The notes: generated from the letters alone by a model not told the origin. A stretch of 64,000 bases of DNA from Alphaproteobacteria bacterium (GCA_009908505.1 JAAAPD010000069.1:1-64000), one strand, 5' to 3'. Positions 7,984 to 17,305 are shown, counted from the first letter of the stretch. Made by a program: numbers and translations.

Positions 7984-10900
7984 GCACACGTCTGGCAACT
8001 GGCGGGCGGTTCATCGACCGGTCGCAAAAGCAACATTTTACCTTTGACGGCAAGCAGATGACCGGCTTTGCCGGCGACACGCTGGCCTCGGGGCTGCTGG
8101 CCAATGACCAGATGCTGGTGGGCCGGTCCTTCAAGTATCACCGGCCGCGCGGCATCGTAGCCTCGGGCGCCGAAGAGCCCAACGCGCTGGTGAACATGGG
8201 GCAGGGCGCCCGGTTCGAACCCAACCAGCGCGCCACCACGACCGAGCTGTTCGAAGGCCTCAAGGCCGGGTCGCAGAACCATTTTCCCAGCCTCGAATTC
8301 GATATCGGCGTGATCAACAATGCGCTGGCGCGGTTCCTGCCCTCGGGCTTCTACTACAAGATGTTCATCCATCCGCGCCCGCTGTGGAAACATGTCTACG
8401 AGCCGTTCATCCGCCAGTCGGCGGGCCTGGGCCAAGCGCCGGACAAGGAGACCCGAGACGCCGACACCTACGAGCATTTCTATGCCTTCGTGGACGTGCT
8501 GGTGATTGGCGGCGGCGTGGCGGGCCTGTCGGCCGCGCTGGCCGCAGGCCGGGCCGGGGCCAAGGTGCTGCTTGTGGAACAGACCGCCCATTGGGGCGGG
8601 CGTGCGCCCGTGGACGGGGCCGAAATCGACGGCGAACCCGCCGATGATTGGATCAAGAGTGCCCTGCAAGAACTTGAAAGCATGAAAAATGCCCAAGTCC
8701 GCACGCGCCTGATGGGCGCCGGGGTCTATGATCATGGATACGTGCTGGCCTACGAACGTCTGACCGATCACGCGCCCGATCAGGAGGGTCCGCGCCACCG
8801 CCTTTGGCGTATCCGCGCCAAGCAGGTGGTCACCGCCACCGGCGCTATCGAACGGCCGCTGTCCTTCGCCGGAAACGACCTGCCCGGCGTGATGCTGGCC
8901 AGTGCCGTGCGCGACTATGTCGTGAACTACGCGGTCAGTCCCGGCGACCGTACCGTGGTCGTCACCAATAACGACGATGCCTATCGCACCGCCTTCGCGC
9001 TCAAGGCCGCCGGTCTCGAAGTGCCGGCGATCATCGACGCGCGGGCCGAGGCGGGGGCCATGGCCAAGCGCGCCGAGGCGGACGGGATCAAGGTGCTGCT
9101 GGGCAAGGGCATCGCCAAGGTCAAGGGCGGCAAACGGGTCGAGGGCGTGGCGATCTGTGCCCAGGCGGGCGAGGGCGCCGTGCTGGACGAGATCAAGTGC
9201 GACGCCGTGGCGATGTCCGGCGGCTGGTCGCCGGTGGTTCACCTGTGGTCCCATTGCGGTGGCAAGCTGATCTGGGACGAGGCGCAGGCGCATTTCCGCC
9301 CTGATCCCGACCGGGCCCCGACCGGCGCGCAAGGTGAGACGTTCGTGCTGACGGCCGGTACCGCCCATGGCGCCATGAACACCCGCGACGCGGTTGCCAA
9401 CGCCCATGGGGCCGGCGCCGCCGCGGCCAAGGCCACCGGGGCCAAGGGAAAACCGGGCGATGCGCCCCAGGGCGACGCCCCCGAGGAAAGCCCGATGCAG
9501 CCGGTCTGGATGATGCCGCAGGGCGCCAGCTACAAGCTACGTGCGAAGATGTGGCTGGACTACCAGAATGACGTGAAAGTGTCCGACGTGCAGCTGGCCG
9601 CGCAAGAGGGCTATGAATCGGTCGAACACACCAAACGCTATACCACGTTGGGCATGGCCACGGATCAAGGAAAACTAAGCAATATCAATGGCTTGGCGGT
9701 TCTTTCTGATGCGTTGGGTCAACCGATTCCCGCAACGGGCACCACCACCTTCCGCCCACCTTACACCCCGATCTCCATGGGCGCGATCGCCGGCGAGGCG
9801 CGCGGCGAGATCTTCCAGCCGCTGCGCCGCACCCCGATCCATGACTGGCACGAGGACCACGGCGCCGCCTGGGAACCTGTCGGCCACTGGAAGCGGCCCT
9901 ATTGCTATCCGCGCGACGGGGAAAGCAAGCATGACGCGGTGATGCGCGAAGTCACCAATACCCGCGAAAAGCTGGGCCTGCTCGATGCCTCGACCCTTGG
10001 CAAGATCATCGTCAAGGGGCCGGATGCGGGCCGATTCATGGACATGCTCTATACCAACATGATGAGCACCCTGAAGGTGGGCCGCTGCCGCTACGGCCTG
10101 ATGTGTTCGGAAAACGGCTTTCTCAGTGATGACGGCGTCGTGGCGCGGCTCGATGAGGACACGTTCTTGTGTCACACCACCTCGGGCGGGGCGGACAGCG
10201 TCCATGCCCATATGGAGGAATGGCTGCAGACCGAATGGTGGGACTGGAAGGTCTATGTCGCCAACGTGACCGAGCAATATGCCCAGGTCGCCGTGGTTGG
10301 CTCCAATGCCCGCAAGGTGCTGGAAAAGCTGGGCTCGGACATCGAACTTTCGGCCGAGGCGCTGACCTTCATGGGCTGGACCGAGGGCAAGGTCGGCGGG
10401 TTTGACGCGCGGGTCTTCCGCATCTCGTTCTCGGGCGAGCTGTCCTATGAAATTGCCGTGCCCGCCAGCCAGGGCCGCGCCTTCTGGGACGCGCTCTACG
10501 AGGCGGGACAGGAATTCGGCGTCATGCCCTATGGCACCGAATGCCTGCACATCATGCGCGCCGAGAAGGGGTTCATCATGATCGGCGACGAAACCGACGG
10601 CACGGTGATCCCGCAGGACCTGGGACTGCACTGGGCCATCTCGAAGAAGAAGGACGACTATATCGGCAAGCGCGCCCAGGACCGGAGCCACATGGTCGAT
10701 CCCGATCGCTGGCAACTGGTGGGGCTGGAAACCCTGGACGGGTCGGTCATTCCCGACGGGGCCTATGCCGCCGCGCCGGGCACCAATGCCAATGGCCAGC
10801 GCAACACCGAAGGGCGCGTGACCTCGACCTACCATTCGCCCACCCTGGGCCGGGGCATCGCAATGGGCCTTGTCCACAAGGGGCCCGACCGGATGGGCGA

Positions 10901-10997
10901 GACCGTTACCTTCGTCAGGACCGATGGCTCCGAGGTGCAAGCAAAAATCGTCAGCCCGGTCTTCTATGACCCGGAAGGGGAGAAGCAGAATGTCTGA
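7980..10997 (+). CDS. soxA: Sarcosine oxidase subunit alpha
   Basis: The large subunit, 1005 residues. It has an N-terminal ferredoxin-like domain without an iron-sulfur cluster (RFIDRSQKQHFTFDGKQ). A nucleotide-binding Rossmann domain follows (DVLVIGGGVAGLSAALAAG, glycines from about residue 176). The C-terminal GcvT-like folate domain includes YCYPRDGESKHDAVMREV and ISFSGELSYEIAVPA. The start is the GTG at 7980, overlapping the soxD stop and preceded by ctggaggga. Its 3' end overlaps soxG by 8 bp. The tight order B-D-A-G matches sox operons of other Rhodobacterales. Confidence 0.96.
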   Translation: MSTRLATGGRFIDRSQKQHFTFDGKQMTGFAGDTLASGLLANDQMLVGRSFKYHRPRGIVASGAEEPNALVNMGQGARFEPNQRATTTELFEGLKAGSQNHFPSLEFDIGVINNALARFLPSGFYYKMFIHPRPLWKHVYEPFIRQSAGLGQAPDKETRDADTYEHFYAFVDVLVIGGGVAGLSAALAAGRAGAKVLLVEQTAHWGGRAPVDGAEIDGEPADDWIKSALQELESMKNAQVRTRLMGAGVYDHGYVLAYERLTDHAPDQEGPRHRLWRIRAKQVVTATGAIERPLSFAGNDLPGVMLASAVRDYVVNYAVSPGDRTVVVTNNDDAYRTAFALKAAGLEVPAIIDARAEAGAMAKRAEADGIKVLLGKGIAKVKGGKRVEGVAICAQAGEGAVLDEIKCDAVAMSGGWSPVVHLWSHCGGKLIWDEAQAHFRPDPDRAPTGAQGETFVLTAGTAHGAMNTRDAVANAHGAGAAAAKATGAKGKPGDAPQGDAPEESPMQPVWMMPQGASYKLRAKMWLDYQNDVKVSDVQLAAQEGYESVEHTKRYTTLGMATDQGKLSNINGLAVLSDALGQPIPATGTTTFRPPYTPISMGAIAGEARGEIFQPLRRTPIHDWHEDHGAAWEPVGHWKRPYCYPRDGESKHDAVMREVTNTREKLGLLDASTLGKIIVKGPDAGRFMDMLYTNMMSTLKVGRCRYGLMCSENGFLSDDGVVARLDEDTFLCHTTSGGADSVHAHMEEWLQTEWWDWKVYVANVTEQYAQVAVVGSNARKVLEKLGSDIELSAEALTFMGWTEGKVGGFDARVFRISFSGELSYEIAVPASQGRAFWDALYEAGQEFGVMPYGTECLHIMRAEKGFIMIGDETDGTVIPQDLGLHWAISKKKDDYIGKRAQDRSHMVDPDRWQLVGLETLDGSVIPDGAYAAAPGTNANGQRNTEGRVTSTYHSPTLGRGIAMGLVHKGPDRMGETVTFVRTDGSEVQAKIVSPVFYDPEGEKQNV

Positions 10998-11550
10998 GAC
11001 AAGCGCATTGAACGGCCGCGTGGCCGAAGGGGCCACCACGGTCCGCGACGCGGGGCTTCAGGGTATGATCACCCTGCGCGGCAACCTCGCCTCGACCAAG
11101 CTCAAGGCGATCTGCAAGGAAATCACCGGGCAGGCGATGCCCAAGGCGGGCCAGGCCCATCTGGACGGTGATACCGGGCTGGCCTGGATGTCGCCGGATG
11201 AACTGCTGCTGCTGGTGCCGCACGGCCAGGTGGCCGAGGTCATTGCCCGGATCGACGCGGCGCTGGCCGGGCAGCATTACCTTGCGGTGAACGTGTCCGA
11301 CGCGCGGGCGCTGATCGCGGTCGAGGGGTCCGGCGCGCGCGAGGTCATCGCGCGGCTTTGCCCGGTGGACATGGCGCCAGAGGCCTTCGGGCCCGGCGAT
11401 TTCCGCCGCACCCGCATGGCGCAGATCCCGGCGGCCTTCTGGATGGAACAGGACGGATCGCTGCGGGTGATCTGCTTTCGCTCGGTCGCGGAATACGCTT
11501 TCGGGTTGCTGTCGAACGCCGCGACGTCCCCGGCGGTCGGCTGTCTCTGA
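10990..11550 (+). CDS. soxG: Sarcosine oxidase subunit gamma
   Basis: The 186-residue gamma subunit of heterotetrameric sarcosine oxidase. Its fold resembles part of the GcvT family. Characteristic stretches are GMITLRGNLAST near residue 26, LAWMSPDELLLLVP and VNVSDARALIAVEG. The ATG at 10990 overlaps the soxA stop, so translation is likely coupled. The last residues of the operon are followed by no obvious terminator, only a short inverted repeat (TGGCGC at 11570, GCGCCA at 11588) before the next gene. Confidence 0.93.
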   Translation: MSETSALNGRVAEGATTVRDAGLQGMITLRGNLASTKLKAICKEITGQAMPKAGQAHLDGDTGLAWMSPDELLLLVPHGQVAEVIARIDAALAGQHYLAVNVSDARALIAVEGSGAREVIARLCPVDMAPEAFGPGDFRRTRMAQIPAAFWMEQDGSLRVICFRSVAEYAFGLLSNAATSPAVGCL

Positions 11551-11661
11551 ACGGCGCGTCCCCAAAAAGTGGCGCGCTGCCAAAAAAGCGCCATATTCGC
11601 CCGCGATATTTGGTCTGAAACCCGGAGAACACGGGTCAGGCAACATATCTGGCAGGCATCC

Positions 11662-12693
11662 ATGCGTCCGTTTTACGAGCAATACCACTATGACCGGCGC
11701 CCCCGCAAAAAGGTGGGCGACGCCTATATCAAGGATTTCGTGACCGATTTCATGAATTGGCACGAGGAAAACATCGCCGACACCCGGCACCAGGTGCCGG
11801 GCAAGGTCCACATGACCGCACATAGCCAGCTGGACAAGGGCGATTTCCGCAAGGTCGTGCGCCGTGGCATTGGCGGCTATTTCAAGGCCACCGGTGAATG
11901 GCCCGATTTCCGCAGCCCCAAGACATTCGGCGCGATGAACGTGCTGCACGCGCTGCTGATGCCCATGCCCAAGGTGCAGCCCGCCGACAAGTTGCAGGTC
12001 GGCCGCTACATCCCCAAGAAGCTGGCCAACCGCGTTCAGACCGCGCGGATCGTCAAGAAATGGGCCAAGGGCGAAGAGGTGTCATTCGACGGAATCGCGC
12101 CCGGCAGCTATTACTTCAAGGCCAACCACGGCAGCCATTTCAACCTGCACGTCAACATCCCCTGTTCCGACGAGGAGATGGCACATATCCGAAGCGAGGC
12201 CAGGCGTTGGCTGTCGATCAGCTATGGTCTCAATTCCTGCCAGTGGTGGTATCGGTTCATCCCGCCCCATGTGTTCCTGGAAGAGGACCTCAATGACGGG
12301 CTGTCCGACGGTCCGATCACGGATTTCCGGTTCCACATGATCAACGGGCGCATGGCGCTATTGCAGATGGATGTGGGCCACCAGACCGAGGATCGGCACA
12401 ACCCGATCTATGACGAGAACCTCAATTACCTGCCCTATGATTTCCTGCGCGAGAACCTGCGCGAGGAACCGTTGCCCGAAGGCACCGACAAGGCCAGAGA
12501 AGTCGCCATCGAGCTGGGCAGCAAGTACCAGTATTGTCGCGTCGATCTCTACCAGAAGGGCGAGGAGATCTACCTGGGCGAGCTGACCTTTCTGCCCAAT
12601 GCCGGGCGCCGCCATGTGCGCGCGCCCGAACTGGACGAGCTCATTTCGTCCTACTGGGAACGCCAGATGCCACGATTCACCCGCGTCAACTAG
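11662..12693 (+). CDS. TupA-like ATP-grasp protein (surface polymer assembly)
   Basis: A 343-residue member of the TupA-like ATP-grasp family, named after the teichuronopeptide gene of Bacillus and found in polysaccharide clusters. Recognisable stretches are YIPKKLANRVQTARIVKKW, PGSYYFKANHGSHFNLHV, WLSISYGLNSCQWWYRFIPP and DFRFHMINGRM, near the nucleotide-binding core. Members are thought to ligate an amino acid or amine to a sugar polymer, but the donor and acceptor here are unknown. It is on the strand opposite to, and converges on, the sulfotransferase/glycosyltransferase operon, which suggests a shared pathway. The ATG at 11662 is chosen because the conserved MRPFYEQYHYDRRP begins there. 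Confidence 0.75.
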   Translation: MRPFYEQYHYDRRPRKKVGDAYIKDFVTDFMNWHEENIADTRHQVPGKVHMTAHSQLDKGDFRKVVRRGIGGYFKATGEWPDFRSPKTFGAMNVLHALLMPMPKVQPADKLQVGRYIPKKLANRVQTARIVKKWAKGEEVSFDGIAPGSYYFKANHGSHFNLHVNIPCSDEEMAHIRSEARRWLSISYGLNSCQWWYRFIPPHVFLEEDLNDGLSDGPITDFRFHMINGRMALLQMDVGHQTEDRHNPIYDENLNYLPYDFLRENLREEPLPEGTDKAREVAIELGSKYQYCRVDLYQKGEEIYLGELTFLPNAGRRHVRAPELDELISSYWERQMPRFTRVN

Positions 12694-12738
12694 GGCGGGC
12701 CAGCCGGCCGCGCGATGGGCAAGGTGCCGTTAGGGGCC

Positions 12739-13536
12739 TCAGGCGGCGATATCCGCCATGGGACGGCAATTGCCGACCCACGTATCGTCCTCGGCATAGC
12801 CCAGCGTCCGCAGCGCCGCGCCATAGCGCTCGGCATAGGGTTCGGCAATTTCGCGGGGCAGTTTCGTGACCCACTGCGCCTTGGCGCCCGAACTGACATG
12901 CAGCTGCACCCGTTCCTCGCGATCGCTGTCCTCTTTGAGCCCGCCGAACAGTGATAGGTCCCAGTAGGTCTGCACCGCGCGGTCGATATCCAGCCCCTCG
13001 ATTGCGAACCCTTCGAGGATCGCGCGGAACTGGCTGCAATCCTCGTCCTCGATCAGGTCTTCGTATCTCACATCCGCCGCGCGCGGGTGGCCATAGGGCC
13101 ATTTGAGCATCTCCTGCACGGTCTTGTCGTGCTTGTGCTCCATCTCGAACATCAGGCGCGACAGGTCGTCGGGCAGGGCGTTCAGGTAATCCTGGTAGTT
13201 CTTGCCACCCCATTCATCGCGCTTCTCGCGCAGGAACTTCTCGTTTCCCAACGGCGCGATGCGGTGATAGCGCATGCCCGACAGCAGCACGTCGCGCGGG
13301 TCGCGGATGATGTGTATGAACCGGGCATGGTCCATCTCCATCAGCTCGCGCGGGAAGGACGACGACCAGTTGACGATTATCTGCGGGCCGGTGTCGGCCG
13401 CATCGGCCAGGCGCCTGGCCCGGTAGCATTGCATGAAGGGAATGTCCTGGTCGCGCTGGATGGCGCGGAACACCTTGCGCATCCAGATCGTGCCGGTCTT
13501 GTGATGGGTGCCGATGCACAGAAAGCGGGCGCTCAT
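12739..13536 (-). CDS. Sulfotransferase
   Basis: A 265-residue PAPS-dependent sulfotransferase-fold protein. The 5'-phosphosulfate loop is GTHHKTGTIWMRKVFR (residues 9-24). The 3'-phosphate motif is IHIIRDPRDVLLSGMRYH near residue 80. The acceptor is probably a glycan, because the gene ends an operon with two glycosyltransferases; its start overlaps the upstream glycosyltransferase stop as ATGA. The local role is inferred, since the domain also occurs in enzymes acting on lipids and small molecules. Confidence 0.85.
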   Translation of the reverse strand: MSARFLCIGTHHKTGTIWMRKVFRAIQRDQDIPFMQCYRARRLADAADTGPQIIVNWSSSFPRELMEMDHARFIHIIRDPRDVLLSGMRYHRIAPLGNEKFLREKRDEWGGKNYQDYLNALPDDLSRLMFEMEHKHDKTVQEMLKWPYGHPRAADVRYEDLIEDEDCSQFRAILEGFAIEGLDIDRAVQTYWDLSLFGGLKEDSDREERVQLHVSSGAKAQWVTKLPREIAEPYAERYGAALRTLGYAEDDTWVGNCRPMADIAA

Positions 13537-14564
13537 TCGGCGGCCTCCTTCATGGGTTCGAAAATGCCGGTATCGATGAAGGTGCGGAATTCGGGCACCT
13601 GCAACTGGTAATCCAGAACCCGCCGCGAACATTCGTGGCAGGCCCGCAGCAACGCCGCCAGGTCCGCATCCTGCAACCACTCGTCCATCTGTGGGCGGAT
13701 GCCGGCGGTGGGGATCGTCCTGTCCTCGTGCGTGTTGATGTCGTATTTCTTCCAGTAATCCATGTCGATCCGGTCGGTATTCTTTGAATTGGCCGTACCG
13801 CGCAGCCGCTTGAGCAGGAAATCCTCGCGGCTCTTGATCGCGTAATGGTTCACCTGGGCGCCGTCACCGGTGACATTCTCGGCATTGCCGCGCCAACCCT
13901 TCTGCAGGATGTTGCCGCCCATGGGCCGGCCGTCGGCATTGGTCCAGGTCGCCATGTCCTCGGTGATTTCCTTGTGCTTGAAGAACTTGGGCCGGTGGAC
14001 ACCGAAGAAGTCGAACGTGCCGGGGCGGAACAGCGTCTTGAACCCCCAGACAAGCCCGTTTTCGGGGTCTTCGAAAGAGGACCCCTTGGCAAAGCGTTCG
14101 GTGACCAGCGCGTGCGGGTCCCAGTGGGCCGCCCCGCCGGACCCCATCAGCCGCCAATTGACCGAGATCGCATCGGGCGCGCCGCAATGGTCGATCAGCG
14201 CATCGATGCTGTGGTCGCCCACATGGACGTTCAGGAACTCGTCCGCGTCCACGATCAGCACCCAATCGGCGCTGCGCACCCAGTCGAGCTGGCCCGCGCG
14301 GCTATAGGCGCGGCGCTGCGGGTCCATGCGCGGGCCCAGCGGGTTGTCGTAGTGTTTGATCACGCCCATCTGGTCCAGCCGGTTCAGGATCAGGTTGGTG
14401 CCGTCCGTGCAATCGTTCGAGAAGATGCAGAATTCGTCGATCCCGATGGATTTGTGATAGGCAAGCCATTCCAGCACGTAGGGCCCTTCGTTCTTCATCG
14501 TAGAAACGAGGACCTTGCGGCCGGCATCTGGGGCTGTCTTGGTCGTGGCCATGGGTGGCCTCAT
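13533..14564 (-). CDS. Glycosyltransferase family 2/92-like protein
   Basis: A 343-residue GT-A glycosyltransferase. It opens with VLVSTMKNEGPYVLEWLAYHK and IGIDEFCIFSNDCTDGT, the pattern of the DUF4392/GT92-like branch. The metal/nucleotide site is WVLIVDADEFLNVH, with NHYAIKSREDFLLKR further on. It parallels the upstream glycosyltransferase along most of its length, so the two look like paralogues. The start at 14564 overlaps the upstream stop as ATGA; a second ATG at 14552 is an alternative. Confidence 0.85.
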   Translation of the reverse strand: MRPPMATTKTAPDAGRKVLVSTMKNEGPYVLEWLAYHKSIGIDEFCIFSNDCTDGTNLILNRLDQMGVIKHYDNPLGPRMDPQRRAYSRAGQLDWVRSADWVLIVDADEFLNVHVGDHSIDALIDHCGAPDAISVNWRLMGSGGAAHWDPHALVTERFAKGSSFEDPENGLVWGFKTLFRPGTFDFFGVHRPKFFKHKEITEDMATWTNADGRPMGGNILQKGWRGNAENVTGDGAQVNHYAIKSREDFLLKRLRGTANSKNTDRIDMDYWKKYDINTHEDRTIPTAGIRPQMDEWLQDADLAALLRACHECSRRVLDYQLQVPEFRTFIDTGIFEPMKEAAE

Positions 14565-16369
14565 GTCTTGGCTGCGGTGGACTTGGCCCGGGTCTTGGCG
14601 GTCGTCTTGCGGCGGGTGGATTTGGTCGTTTTCGGCTTGGATGCGGATTTCGACGCGGTCTTGGCGCCTTTGGTTGTGGATTTCGCCTTGGACGTGGTCT
14701 TGCGCTTGGTCCTGGACGTGCGCGCCGCACGTTTGGGCGCCGCTTTTTCGGGGGCCGCCTCGGCCTCGGACGGATCGGGGAAGGGGGCGCCGACCTCGGG
14801 CGGGGGCGGCACGGTTCCCGGCGCGCTTTCGACACGGTCGGAGGCGCTGATCGTGGCCTCGTCGAGGATGGTCTCGATCGGGGGCGCGGGGTCGGTGATG
14901 TCGACCTTGGCGGCGGTTCCGGCCTTGGTCCCGTCCGCTTTCTTGGCCTTGGCCTTGGCGTCTTGCGCGGCCATGGCCTTTTTCGCCGCCTTCGCCTTTT
15001 TCAGAAGGTCGGCGGCGCGCGGGTCATCCTTGCCCGCGGCCTGGGCGGCCAGGGCGATCTTCTGGGTGCGTTCCTGGGCCAGCGGCACGCCCAGCCCGGC
15101 GGCGGCCTCGGTGTCCATGAACGGGTTTTCAAGGTTCTCGGCCTCGCCCTCGCCACGGCCCTTGAGCGAATGGGCGTCCAGCTTCTCGGCGGGGTCGTGG
15201 CCCGCGGCCCTCAGCAGTTCCTGCCGCGTCTCGCCCTTCTTGGCGGTCTGGGTCTGGGCGATCATCTTGGCGATCTGCTTGTCCGGCACGCCCTGGGCCT
15301 GCAGGTCCTTGACCTTTTCCTGCCATTCCTTGGGAAGGTGTTGAACGAACAGAACCTCGTCCAACCTGTCCAGCGGGATCTTCGAGGCGTCCTTCAGCTC
15401 GGCCAGCCAGTGGTCGTATTCGCCGCTTTCGCGCAGCACCTGAACCCGTTTTTTGTGAAATTCCAGGGCCTTGTCCTGCAATTCTCTCATGATCGGATCG
15501 GACAGGATCTGCGCCATGCGCCGCTTGGTGCCGCGCAGGTGGCGATGGACGTTGGTGTGTTCTTCCTCGTTGCGGTCGAACAGGGCGAAATAGGCCTCGT
15601 TATACTTGTCAGGCTTATTGTTCACGTTGCCGCGCACCCGGCGCAGCAAATAGGCCTCGTAGGATTTCACCGCGTAGTGGTTCAACTCGGCCCACTTGTA
15701 GCCCAGCGTCGGCTTGGTCGACCGCCAGCCTGAGAGCGAAAACTCGTCCGGCATCGGCTCTCCTGACCCGTTCAGCCATAGCTGATCGAACAGAAGTTTC
15801 GCGTTTTCAGGCTCTTGCTTTGCCTTCTTGATGTGCGGGCGGTGGATCCCAAGCTTCATGTCGCGATAGGGCTTGAACAGCGTCTTGACGCCCCAGCCCT
15901 TCTTGAACATGTCTGGTGCGGCCTTGGTGTAATTCTCGATCACAAGGCCGGGATTCCACTCGGTAATCTCGTTCGAGCCGAAAAAGCGCCAGGTGATGGC
16001 CATGGCACTGGCGGAGGGATCCATGCGCTCGACGATGTCGGAAATCCAGCCGCGCCCGACCTTGACCGACAGGAACTCGTCCGCGTCCATGGTCAGGATC
16101 CAGTCGCTGTCGGTGACTTCCGGGTTCTGCGAGGCCAGCGCCAGCGCATTTGGCTGGGGCTTCTTGCCCTCGGGCACGTCATTGCGGAAATGCTGGACCC
16201 AGCCCAGCTCCTCGAGGCGGATCAGCATGTCATCGGTGCCGTCGCCACAATTGTTGGTATAGACGACGATGTTATCGAAGCCGATATGCTTGTGATAGGC
16301 GACCCATTCGACCAGTGAATGGCCTTCGTCCTTCATCATCGACAGGATCGTATAGGTATGCTTGGCCAT
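14561..16369 (-). CDS. Glycosyltransferase family 2/92-like protein with lysine-rich tail
   Basis: A 602-residue protein. Residues 1 to about 300 are a GT-A glycosyltransferase (ILSMMKDEGHSLVEWVAYHK, ILTMDADEFLSVK, LNHYAVKSYEAYLLRR). A helical charged linker follows (about 330-500). The last about 60 residues (542-602) are almost only Lys, Ala, Thr, Ser and Arg (KSTTKGAKTASKSASKPK), resembling histone H1 or AlgP tails. The tail is roughly half the extra length relative to the 343-residue paralogue downstream. The first gene of a three-gene operon, it starts at the ATG at 16369. Confidence 0.85.
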   Translation of the reverse strand: MAKHTYTILSMMKDEGHSLVEWVAYHKHIGFDNIVVYTNNCGDGTDDMLIRLEELGWVQHFRNDVPEGKKPQPNALALASQNPEVTDSDWILTMDADEFLSVKVGRGWISDIVERMDPSASAMAITWRFFGSNEITEWNPGLVIENYTKAAPDMFKKGWGVKTLFKPYRDMKLGIHRPHIKKAKQEPENAKLLFDQLWLNGSGEPMPDEFSLSGWRSTKPTLGYKWAELNHYAVKSYEAYLLRRVRGNVNNKPDKYNEAYFALFDRNEEEHTNVHRHLRGTKRRMAQILSDPIMRELQDKALEFHKKRVQVLRESGEYDHWLAELKDASKIPLDRLDEVLFVQHLPKEWQEKVKDLQAQGVPDKQIAKMIAQTQTAKKGETRQELLRAAGHDPAEKLDAHSLKGRGEGEAENLENPFMDTEAAAGLGVPLAQERTQKIALAAQAAGKDDPRAADLLKKAKAAKKAMAAQDAKAKAKKADGTKAGTAAKVDITDPAPPIETILDEATISASDRVESAPGTVPPPPEVGAPFPDPSEAEAAPEKAAPKRAARTSRTKRKTTSKAKSTTKGAKTASKSASKPKTTKSTRRKTTAKTRAKSTAAKT

Positions 16370-16583
16370 CACGTCTGACCCTTTGCGAAGGGGCGCGGCA
16401 TGGGAAAAGCCGTCTGGCGGAAAGTCACTGTTTCACCTGCTCATGTCGTGGCCGACGCGGTCGCGCCAGAAGCCCCGGTTTCTCCGGGGCCGTTTCGCAT
16501 GATCATATCAAATCGGCGGTCAAAGTCCACCGATCCGGACATATTCGCACCGCGTGTGCGGGGTTTTTGCGCCGGCGGGTGCT

Positions 16584-16598
16584 TGACCTCGAGGGTCA
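16584..16598. promoter_or_regulatory. Palindrome in the sodB promoter region
   Basis: TGACC-TCGAG-GGTCA is a perfect interrupted palindrome 52 bp upstream of the sodB ATG. Its left arm forms a TTGACC -35-like element (16583-16588). A convincing -10 is not clear. The position suggests an operator controlling sodB, for example by an iron or redox regulator, but no known consensus is recognised. Confidence 0.35.
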
Positions 16599-16649
16599 TA
16601 GGGCTTTGTTAGGTAACGTAACGCGAACAAACTGAACAAGGGGTTCACC

Positions 16650-17249
16650 ATGGCTTTCGATCTTCCCGATCTTCCTTATGCCCATGACGCGCTGGCGTCC
16701 AAGGGCATGTCCGCCGAAACGCTGGAATACCATCACGACATTCACCACAAGGCCTATGTCGACAATGGCAACAAGGCCATCGCCGGCACCGAGTGGGAAG
16801 GCAAAAGCCTCGAAGAGATCATCACCGGCACCTATGACAAGTCCGCCGTGGCCCAGAGCGGCATCTTCAACAACATCAGCCAGCTTTGGAACCACAACCA
16901 GTTCTGGGAAATGATGGCGCCGGGCGAAAGCAAGATGCCGGGCGAGCTGGAAAAGGCGCTGACCGACAGCTTCGGCTCGATCGACGAGTTCAAGTCGCAA
17001 TTCGCCGCCGCCGGTGCGGGCCAGTTCGGCTCGGGCTGGGCCTGGCTGGTCAAGGACAGCGATGGCAGCCTGAAGGTCACCAAGACCGAGAACGGCGTGA
17101 ACCCGCTGTGCTTCGGCCAGACCGCGCTGCTGGGCTGCGACGTGTGGGAGCATTCCTACTACATCGACTTCCGCAACAAGCGGCCGGCCTACCTGCAGAA
17201 CTTCTTGGACAACCTGGTCAACTGGGAAAACGTCGCAAGCCGGATGTGA
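16650..17249 (+). CDS. sodB: Superoxide dismutase, iron type
   Basis: Cytoplasmic Fe/Mn-family superoxide dismutase of 199 residues. Metal ligands are His28 (EYHHDIHHKAY), His82 (QLWNHNQFW), and Asp164 and His168 (GCDVWEHSYYIDF). Gln78, four residues before the second His ligand, occupies the place of the outer-sphere Gln of Fe-type enzymes. This favours iron over manganese. The gene is monocistronic between divergent glycosyltransferases and a convergent lipoprotein gene, with its own terminator at 17274. Confidence 0.95.
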   Translation: MAFDLPDLPYAHDALASKGMSAETLEYHHDIHHKAYVDNGNKAIAGTEWEGKSLEEIITGTYDKSAVAQSGIFNNISQLWNHNQFWEMMAPGESKMPGELEKALTDSFGSIDEFKSQFAAAGAGQFGSGWAWLVKDSDGSLKVTKTENGVNPLCFGQTALLGCDVWEHSYYIDFRNKRPAYLQNFLDNLVNWENVASRM

Positions 17250-17273
17250 TCGGCGAACGAGATCTGACCCGGG

Positions 17274-17305
17274 GGGGTCGGCGGGCGCACCGCCGGCCCC
17301 TTTTT
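17274..17305 (+). terminator. Intrinsic terminator of sodB
   Basis: Stem GGGGTCGGCGG (17274-17284) pairs with CCGCCGGCCCC (17290-17300) with one wobble, then TTTTT. It lies 25 bp after the sodB stop and directly at the end of the convergent lipoprotein gene. Confidence 0.85.

Noticed and set aside
7893-9407. 504-codon minus-strand frame opposite soxA
   Set aside because: Shadow with no domain, while soxA has all family motifs.
14555-15733. 392-codon Gly/Leu/Arg-rich plus-strand frame
   Set aside because: It is the antisense of the lysine-rich glycosyltransferase tail; the low complexity comes from the repeated codons on the other strand.
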